Shown here: piece by piece, positions 56,757 to 64,000 of the stretch
Layout: every line of letters starts with the position of its first letter
Numbering within the stretch: the stretch's first letter is position 1
DNA from: Lamellibrachia columna
Lineage: Eukaryota; Annelida; Polychaeta; Sabellida; Siboglinidae
Assembly: GCA_963662155.1 (NCBI GenBank)
Contig: OY759267.1
Location: 33,522,976 to 33,586,975, forward strand
Length of the DNA: 64,000 nt
Direction of reading: 5' to 3'
Notes under the pieces: generated by a model
The model's database searches: none
What the model saw: only the letters and a program-made list of their open reading frames with translations
What the model was told of the DNA's origin: nothing
Made by a program: the position numbers and the translations under genes

Positions 56757-56890
56757 CATTACATTTATCCCGTGTGGGATATTTATGTCCCCCCTGGCAT
56801 AGACACCATGTAGAACCGACCAACGGCTTTTGGTAGCAATTGGATTCAAACCTCGTCATCTCAATTAACAGTCTGGCCTCTGACCGCCCA
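56757..56890 (-). repeat. tRNA-derived SINE-like sequence
   Basis: On the minus strand GGTTTGAATCC fits an RNA polymerase III B box and TGGGCGGTCAGAGG about 40 nt upstream fits a loose A box. The remainder matches the dispersed block at 12627-12720. A SINE head plus body is the simplest reading; poly-A or short tail not clear. Confidence 0.4.
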
Positions 56891-57084
56891 GTCACAGGGT
56901 CTCCAAATCACTGGCCTATCTAGGATCTCACAAAGGGGGGCCAAGTTTAGTCACCCATAAGTTCCTGTGCTACCATGTAGTGGCGCAAAAGGTTAGGTTA
57001 CATAAAAAAAATCTAAATTTTAAGCCACAAGGAGATTTGACCCAATGACCCCAAAATACACTTCTAGGGTTACCTATATTTTCA

Positions 57085-59590
57085 CTCTCAGGTGCAGCTC
57101 CAATAGGATCTTGAGATTAGACAGTGTCAGCTCCAACAGGATCTTGAGATTAGACAGTGTCAGCTCCAATAGGATCTTGAGATTAAACAGTGTCAGCTCC
57201 AACAGGATCTTGAGATTAGACAGTGTCAGCTCCAACAGGGTCTTGAGATTAGACAGTGTCAGCTCCAATAGGATCTTGAGATTAGACAGTGTCAATTCCA
57301 ACAGGGTCTTGATATTAGACAGTGTCAGCTCCAACAGGATCTTGAGATTAGACAGTGTCAGTTCCAACAGGGTCTTGAGATTAGACAGTGTCAGCTCCAA
57401 CAGGGTCTTGAGATTAGACAGTGTCAGCTCCAATAGGATCTTGAGATTAGACAGTGTCAATTCCAACAGGGTCTTGAGATTAGACAGTGTCAGCTCCAAC
57501 AGGATCTTGAGATTAGACAGTGTCAGTTCCAACAGGGTCTTGAGATTAGACAGTGTCAGCTCCAATAGGATCTTGAGATTAGACAGTGTCAGTTCCAACA
57601 GGGTCTTGAGATTAGACAGTGTCAGCTCCAACAGGGTCTCGAGATTAGACAGTGTCAGCTCCAATAGGATCTTGAGGTTAGACAGTGTCAGTTCCAACAG
57701 GATCTTGAGATTAGACAGTGTCAGTTCCAACAAGGTCTTGAGATTAGCAGTGTCAGCTCCAATATTATCTTGAGATTAGACAGTGTCAGTTCCAACAGGG
57801 TCTTGAGATTAGACAGTGTCAGTTCCAACAGGGTCTTGAGATTAGACAGTGTCAGCTCCAACAGGGTCTTGAGATTAGACAGTGTCAGTTCCAACAAGGT
57901 CTTGAGATTAGACCGTGTCAGCTCCAACAGAGTCTTGAGGTTACACAGTGTCAGCTCCAACAGGATCTTGAGGTTAAACAGTGTCAGCCCCAATAGAGTC
58001 TTGAGATTAGACAGTGTCAGCTCCAACAGGATTTTGGAATTAGACAGTGTCAGCTCCAACAGGGTCTTGAGATTAGACAGTGTCAGCTCCAACAGGGTCT
58101 TGAGATTAGACAGTGTCAGCTACAACAGGGTCTTGAGATTAGACAGTGTCAGCTCTAACAGGATCTTGAGATTAGACAGTGTCAGCTCCAACAGGATCTT
58201 GAGATTAGGCAGTGTCAGCTCCAACACGGTCTTGAGATTAGACAGTGTCAGCTCCAACACGGTCTTAAGATCAGGCAGTGTGACACAGCCTAATCTCAAG
58301 ACCCAGTGTCAGCTCCAACAGGATCTTGAGATTAGACAGTGTTAGCTCCAACAGGATCTTGAGATTAGACAGTGTTAGCTCCAACAGGGTCTTGAGATTA
58401 GATAGTGTCAGCTCCAACACGGTCTTAAGATCAGGCAGTGTGACACAGCCTAATCTCAAGACCCAGTGTCAGCTCCAACAGGATCTTGAGATTAGACAGT
58501 GTTAGCTCCAACAGGGTCTTGAGATCAGGCAGTGTGACACAGCCTAATCTCAAGACCCAGTGTCAGCTCCAACAGGATCTTGAGATGAGACAGTGTTAGC
58601 TCCAACAGGATCTTGAGATCAGGCAGTGTGACACAGCCTAATCTCAAGAATCAGTGTCAGTTCCAACAGGATCTTGAGATTAGACAGTGTCAGCTCCAAC
58701 AGGATCTTGAGGTTAAACAGTGTCAGCCCCAATAGAGTCTTGAGATTAGACAGTGTCAGCTCCAACAGGATTTTGGAATTAGACAGTGTCAGCTCCAACA
58801 GGGTCTTGAGATTAGACAGTGTCAGCTCCAACAGGGTCTTGAGATTAGACAGTGTCAGCTACAACAGGGTCTTGAGATTAGACAGTGTCAGCTCTAACAG
58901 GATCTTGAGATTAGACAGTGTCAGCTCCAACAGGATCTTGAGATTAGGCAGTGTCAGCTCCAACACGGTCTTGAGATTAGACAGTGTCAGCTCCAACACG
59001 GTCTTAAGATCAGGCAGTGTGACACAGCCTAATCTCAAGACCCAGTGTCAGCTCCAACAGGATCTTGAGATTAGACAGTGTTAGCTCCAACAGGATCTTG
59101 AGATTAGACAGTGTTAGCTCCAACAGGGTCTTGAGATTAGATAGTGTCAGCTCCAACACGGTCTTAAGATCAGGCAGTGTGACACAGCCTAATCTCAAGA
59201 CCCAGTGTCAGCTCCAACAGGATCTTGAGATTAGACAGTGTTAGCTCCAACAGGGTCTTGAGATCAGGCAGTGTGACACAGCCTAATCTCAAGACCCAGT
59301 GTCAGCTCCAACAGGATCTTGAGATGAGACAGTGTTAGCTCCAACAGGATCTTGAGATCAGGCAGTGTGACACAGCCTAATCTCAAGAATCAGTGTCAGT
59401 TCCAACAGGATCTTGAGATTAGACAGTGTCAGCTCCAACAGGATCTTGAGATTAGGCAGTGTCGTCAGCTCCAACAGGATCTTGATATCAGACAGTGTTA
59501 GCTCCAACAGGGTCTTGAAATCAGGCAGTGTGATACAGCCTAATCTCAAGACCTAGTGTCAGCTCCAACAGGATCTAGAGATTAGATGTA
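57085..59590. repeat. 33-bp minisatellite, about 75 units, with inverted segments
   Basis: The unit is GATCTTGAGATTAGACAGTG plus TCAGCTCCAACAG. A 739-bp block (about 57950-58688) is repeated at 58689-59427. The second half contains segments AGCCTAATCTCAAGACCC that are the reverse complement of the unit, so hairpins can form. Both strands remain open for up to about 240 codons because 33 is divisible by three. No promoter, splice or composition evidence for translation. Confidence 0.96.
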
Positions 59591-60705
59591 CATCCAGCTC
59601 TAACCAGCGTAGACCAAACTAACAAATATACTCCCAGCTCTAACCAATGTACACCCAGCTGTAACCAACGTACACCAAGCTGTAACCAGTGTACACCAAG
59701 CTGTAACAAATGTACACCCAGCTCTAACCAATGTACACCCAGATGTAACCAATGTACACCAAGCTGTAACAAATGTACACCAAGCTGTAACCAATGTACA
59801 CCAAGTTCTATCCAATGTACACTAAGCTGTATCCAATGTACACCAAGCTCTAAACAATATACACCAAGCTCTAATCAATGTACACCAAGCTCTAAACGAT
59901 GTACACCAGATGTACACCAAGCTGTAACCAATGTACACCAAACTGCAACCAATATTCACCCAACTCTAACCAATGTACACCAAGTTCTATCCAACGTACA
60001 CCAAGCTCTAAACAATGTACACCAAGCTCTAAACAATGTACATCAAGCTGTAACCAATGTACACAAAGCTGTAACCAATGTACACCCAACTCTAACCAAT
60101 GTACACCAAGTTATATCCAATGTACACTAAGCTGTATCCAATGTACACCAAGCTCTAAACAATATACACCAAGTTCTAACCAATGTACATCAAGCTCTAA
60201 ACAATGTACACCAGCTGTAACCAATGTACACCAAACTGCAACCAATGTACACCCAACTGTAACCAATGTACATCAAGTTCTATCCAATGTACACCAAGCT
60301 CTATCCAAGGTACACCAAGCTCCAAACAATGTACACCAAGCTCTAAACAATGTACACCCAGCTGTAACCAAGGTACACCAAGCTGTAACCAATGTACACC
60401 CAACTCTAACCAATGTACACCAAGTTATATCCAATGTACACCAAGCTCTATCCAATGTACACGAAGCTCTAAACAATGTACACCAAGCTGTAACCAACGT
60501 ACACCCAGCTGTAACCAATGTACACCAAGCTGTAACCAATGTACACCCAGCTGTAACCAATGTACACCCAGCTCTAAACAATGCACACCAAACTGTAACC
60601 AATGTACACCCAACTCTAACCAATGTACACCAAGTTCTATCCAATGTACACCAAGATCTATCCAATGTACACCAAGCTCTAACTAATGTACAAGCTCTAA
60701 ACAAT
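59590..60705. repeat. 21-bp minisatellite, about 50 units
   Basis: The unit is CAATGTACACCAAGCTCTAA plus C, with CTGTAAC and CTATCCA variants arranged in a higher-order pattern of about 0.3 kb (compare 59899-60190 with 60204-60470). Long spurious frames occur on both strands. Confidence 0.96.
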
Positions 60706-60752
60706 GCTGATCAAACAAATATTAACACCATTTTATGTTTTGTGACGGATAC

Positions 60753-60836
60753 CTCTGTAGGTCGTATCCCATAGTAACCTTCAAACATTGCAATCATAAG
60801 TGAGTCATCAGCAAATTGTGACCCTTCTCTCTGGAT
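60753..60836 (-). CDS. convincing 84-bp exon, unidentified protein
   Basis: Bounded by TTGTTTTAG and a GTATCC donor, phase 0 to 0, 28 codons with no stop. It encodes IQREGSQFADDSL then MIAMFEGYYGIRPTE. The peptide looks like a conserved globular domain (FEGYYGIRP), not repeat-derived. I cannot name the family. It is on the same strand as the MED4-like exons 5-7 kb away but does not resemble MED4. Confidence 0.5.
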
Positions 60837-61264
60837 CTAAAACAACAAAGTGCTGTCAATTAACTATTGACAAAAGATATTCTTCCTAGTCTAGCAGACA
60901 TTTGGAGGGAGCCAAACATTCTGTTCTTATTGTAACAACTGAAGTATGACAAATACAGGATCAATGTAAGTTTTTATAATCCAATATTTTTGGTTTTAAA
61001 ATAAATTATCGCTCAAAATCTCGAATATACATGTTTCAATTGTCAGTGAACATTATGGTTAATTTTGTTATTAATTGGTTTACAAATTTTCTTTAACACA
61101 AAAATGGGTTGGTCAGCAAAAAATAAATAAAACACTAATCCAAATGTGTAATGCCCACGGAATTAATGAACTAGATTAGCCTAATTTATCTATGCCACTA
61201 GACAACATTCTTACCCAATTTTTTCTATGCCAGTACAGTCATTCAACCATTCCAAGTACATTTT

Positions 61265-61620
61265 TCATGTTAACACAAGTTTATGGACTCGTGTTTTCAC
61301 GGGAAAATGTCAGAATTTCGTGAATTCACGTTCGGTAAAACATGAACTGAACCAGCTGAAACACGTGATTCCACGTGTTCTGAACCAGAGTGAATAGTAA
61401 CTGTACACCCAATTTGTCCACAGAATATCGTGAATTCATGAATGGTACCATGTGAATTGAACCAATTGAGACACGTGATTGCACGTGTTCTGAACCACTG
61501 TACACACGTGTGTATACACCAGTGTACACGTGTGTGTACAGTACACCAATTTGTCCACATAATCCCGTGAATTCACGTACAGAAACATGTGAATTCACCT
61601 TCAGAACATGTTAAATCATG
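61265..61620. repeat. palindrome-rich repeat of about 110 bp, 2.5 units
   Basis: Units contain CGTGAATTCACG, ACACGTGATTCCACGTGTTC and CCAATTTGTCCACA. Many CACGTG/GAATTC palindromes are present. CACGTG is the bHLH E-box, but here it is part of the repeat unit. Confidence 0.85.
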
Positions 61621-61744
61621 TGTGAATGTTACCTGGGATATTTATTTAACGTCATGATTGTCTTACATAAGGCAGGGATGCTGCAATTACTCGACGAAAA
61701 CTATTCCTATATATCAGATATAAGCCATGTGGTTTTTTTGAGGG

Positions 61745-62030
61745 TAGGCAACAAATCACGATTAGCATTGTTGTCCTGTATGCATCAGATAATCTTTTGC
61801 AACTCCACGTATTCACACTTGCCAACGCCTTCAACAACATTGAAATCCTCACCTAGAAGCGCTGTTTCTATGTCACAATTATTCTGGTATTTCAATTGTA
61901 ACGACACATGCATGTTGTTCTATCGAGGACACATAATCATTCTGGTTACAACATGTTTACTCAAAAAACAAACATCAGTTGTGTGAATTCAGTGTTCTGC
62001 TGTAAATGTACATGTGATTTTAATGTGGAC
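61745..62030 (+). repeat. dispersed repeat, inverted copy of 35925-36200
   Basis: See the array copies; more diverged from them than they are from each other, so it is an independent member of the family. Confidence 0.8.
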
Positions 62031-62244
62031 AGAAAAGGAAAGCCATTTACATAGGACCTACCGGTATACGCACGCATGCATGCACAGAAAGGGAGAGAGA
62101 CAGGGATGAAACCACACAGGGATGGACGTGGGGAGGCAGGCAGGTGGCCGGGTAGGAATGTGCGTCCTGCTCAAAGCACTGTATACTCCACACATTGGCG
62201 CTTCTCCCACCACAAGTTTTATGTGGATGCAGTGTAAGTGTGAG

Positions 62245-62898
62245 AAGTTGTGCCTGAAACAGAATCATCTCCATCATTAGCTAGGCCAGCGCTACCGGTG
62301 GTAATTTGGGCAATAGACCACATGGCATCAGATTTTGCTAAACAAAAGTTTCCCATTTGAGCCAATTTGGCCAGTAGCATTTTCATTGAAAAGCATGTAG
62401 AATACATTTGCGTTTGTTGCTGTCTTGAGGCACGTAAACAAAATGGCAAAAACTGATGGCTTTAGGCCAACCAGTTTACACCACAACTAGCCAAGATTAG
62501 TTATACTGTTTGACACACAGAATAATTTCTGTCCATGCAGCTGCAACAACGAACGCACACCCTTCCAAAGGAAGTTGTGCCTGAAACAGAATCATCTCCA
62601 TCATTAGCTAGGCTAGTGCTACCGGTGGTCATTTAGGCCATAGACCACATGGCATCAGATTTTGCTAAACAAAAGTTTCCCATTTGAGCCAATTTGGCCA
62701 GTAGCATTTTCATTGAAAAGCATGTAGAATACATGTGCGTTTGTTGCTGTCTTGAAGCACATAAACAAAATGGCAAAAACTGAGGGCTTTAGGACAACCA
62801 GTTTACACCACAACTAGCCAAGATTAGTAATACTGTTTGACACACAGAATAATTTCAGTCCATGCAGCTGCAAAATCAAACGCTCACCCTTCCAAACA
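62245..62898. repeat. 327-bp tandem duplication
   Basis: GTTGTGCCTGAAACAGAATC through CACACCCTTCCAAA is present twice at an offset of 327 bp with about 5 percent difference. No coding potential recognised. Confidence 0.94.
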
Positions 62899-63316
62899 CC
62901 CCCCCTCCCCCCAACACCCACCCACCTGCACACACTGAACAGAACAGGCTATTATCATTTTACCTGCTCTTAACTATTGTTTTTGTGCATGCATTGGAAG
63001 TGTCATTTCTCTTCTAGGCTCTACTAGTCTTGGTCTTCTATGCTATCGTACAGGTTTGGCAGCGACATTAATAAGGATTTTTTGTTTGAGCACTGTAAAA
63101 CGTCAAGTTGCGGCACAATTAGACACAATTAGACACATTATAGAACACTCCTGCTTGTCAAGTCATTATAATATTTGTTTTACAACCAAGCCTAAACAAT
63201 ACCTTACCCAGCTAAAAACCAGTCACATAATTTAATTATAGGTTGATATTGACACTTGATAAACCATAGATCATGTACACTAGATTTCAAGAGCATTGCG
63301 AACCAATGAAGCCAGT
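62899..63316. other. no gene seen
   Basis: Non-coding DNA after a C-rich tract at about 62900-62935. Confidence 0.5.
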
Positions 63317-63437
63317 TTACTGTCTCAGTTGCCTGTAAAGAAAGTGCAAGATTATCGCGACGCCACCCTTTTGGTCGACAGGGTTGGTGGCGTGTTGGAA
63401 GTAGAGAACTATAGTGTTGTGGACTCTTTCTTGTGCC
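63317..63437 (-). CDS. candidate terminal exon, unidentified
   Basis: A TTTTCTAG acceptor precedes an open stretch AQERVHNTIVLYFQHATN and PVDQKGGVAIILHFLYRQ ending in a stop at 63317-63319. GC content is higher than around it. No family recognised and no donor-bearing partner exon found upstream within the window. Confidence 0.25.
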
Positions 63438-63714
63438 CTAGAAAATAACATTCCCCTCGTAGCCAGCACAGAACCAGGTGATATTTGATGTACCAGTGAC
63501 ATTATTAGTATTACACCAATGACGACAGGCATGACAAAAGAGAGGATATTGACGTGACACCCGGATTTAAGTAATTCCAGCACTATGAGTATCAACCTGT
63601 CAAATAACAAACTTCCTCAGATAATAGCCTGTTCCACACCGATGACATGTCACTGTTATTAGACAAGTTGATATCCTCTAGCCAGCTCTGGTAGGAAGAC
63701 TGTATGATAATGGT

Positions 63715-63800
63715 GGATTACAAGCCAATGGCTTCCTAATCCACTAGCCATTTGGAACGTATTGCTTTGGAAGGCAATCTTCAAACATATTTGTGTTTAG
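63715..63800 (+). mobile_element. LINE 3' end fragment
   Basis: ACAAGCCAATGGCTTCCTAA and the following CACTAGCCATTTGG...AAGGCAATCTT resemble the 3' end of the LINE at 7565-7635. More diverged, about 85 bp only. Confidence 0.6.
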
Positions 63801-64000
63801 ACAATAAAAGTGCTTTTACCCAACTTCAAACTGAAACAAAATGCCATAGTTTGTTCTTACCGTCACCACATTTAGACACACAGAAGTATACGTAGCACAA
63901 GAGCCAAGTTTGACTTAGTGACTAACACAGACCACTGCTCGCTCTAATCACAACCAACTTAAGCTGAACACATTCTGTCTGATCTGGCTTTGTCAGAATT

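Noticed and set aside
57045..57773. Long open frame of about 240 codons
   Set aside because: It is the 33-bp minisatellite read through. The opposite strand is equally open and there is no start context or splice support.
57085..60705. CRISPR-like array
   Set aside because: There are no unique spacers between constant repeats and no cas genes; the sequence is an animal minisatellite.
59899..60774. Cys-rich open frames with CTPSSNQ repeats
   Set aside because: Read-through of the 21-bp minisatellite, present on both strands. Not a metallothionein-like or venom-type protein.
56337..60836. Joining the exons at 60753-60836 and 56337-56373 into one protein
   Set aside because: The donor phase (0) and acceptor phase (1) disagree, and the second exon lies at a duplication breakpoint.
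1..64000. tRNA, rRNA or other structured RNA genes
   Set aside because: I saw no cloverleaf with acceptor stem and anticodon, and no rRNA-like stretch. The only Pol III-type boxes are in a SINE-like repeat.

Overview
The window is nuclear DNA of an animal, most likely a marine invertebrate. The evidence is intron-rich fragments of metazoan genes (a Discs-large MAGUK, a UBE4A-type ubiquitin ligase, Mediator subunit MED4), several non-LTR retrotransposon lineages, Mutator-like elements and very abundant minisatellites. I cannot name the phylum from sequence alone. No complete gene is visible. All recognised host exons lie on the minus strand, and most sit between tandem repeats.

Layout. 1-12.9 kb: almost all repeats, namely a LINE fragment at the left edge, minisatellites with 73, 45 and 30 bp units, and a 5'-truncated LINE (6.17-7.64 kb) inserted inside the 30-bp array. 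13.3-21.9 kb: seven minus-strand exons of a dlg-like gene (PDZ2, a Pro/Gln linker, SH3, HOOK, two guanylate-kinase exons), with mostly matching splice phases. PDZ3 and the first part of the kinase-like domain were not found, and one kinase exon carries an in-frame TAG. 22.4-23.5 kb: a Mutator-like transposase pseudogene cut by a LINE fragment. 24.4-29.2 kb: a few unidentified candidate exons and a UBE4A exon with a frameshift.

29.29-51.15 kb: the dominant structure, a head-to-tail tandem array of a 9.37 kb unit, present as two full copies and one of about 3.1 kb. It differs only at scattered bases. Each full unit contains a degenerate Mutator-like transposase, a 453-bp MITE with 17-bp terminal inverted repeats, a 36-bp minisatellite, an L2/CR1-type LINE scrap, a YY1/ETS/NRF1-like promoter cluster, and, exactly at the unit edge, a putative ATG-containing exon.

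51.2-56.4 kb: microsatellites and a diverged direct duplication carrying MED4 exons. Both copies have disabling changes, and a palindrome-ended insertion is present in only one. 57.1-60.7 kb: two large minisatellites (33 bp and 21 bp units) whose periods are multiples of three, so they give long but spurious open frames on both strands. 60.7-64 kb: one convincing unidentified exon, E-box-rich palindromic repeats, a 327-bp tandem duplication and a LINE 3' end.

The genes do not form an operon or pathway. The recurring theme is duplication, transposon capture and decay of host exons. A systematic assembly problem (missing exons, indels, collapsed or expanded repeats) is a serious alternative to true pseudogenisation.
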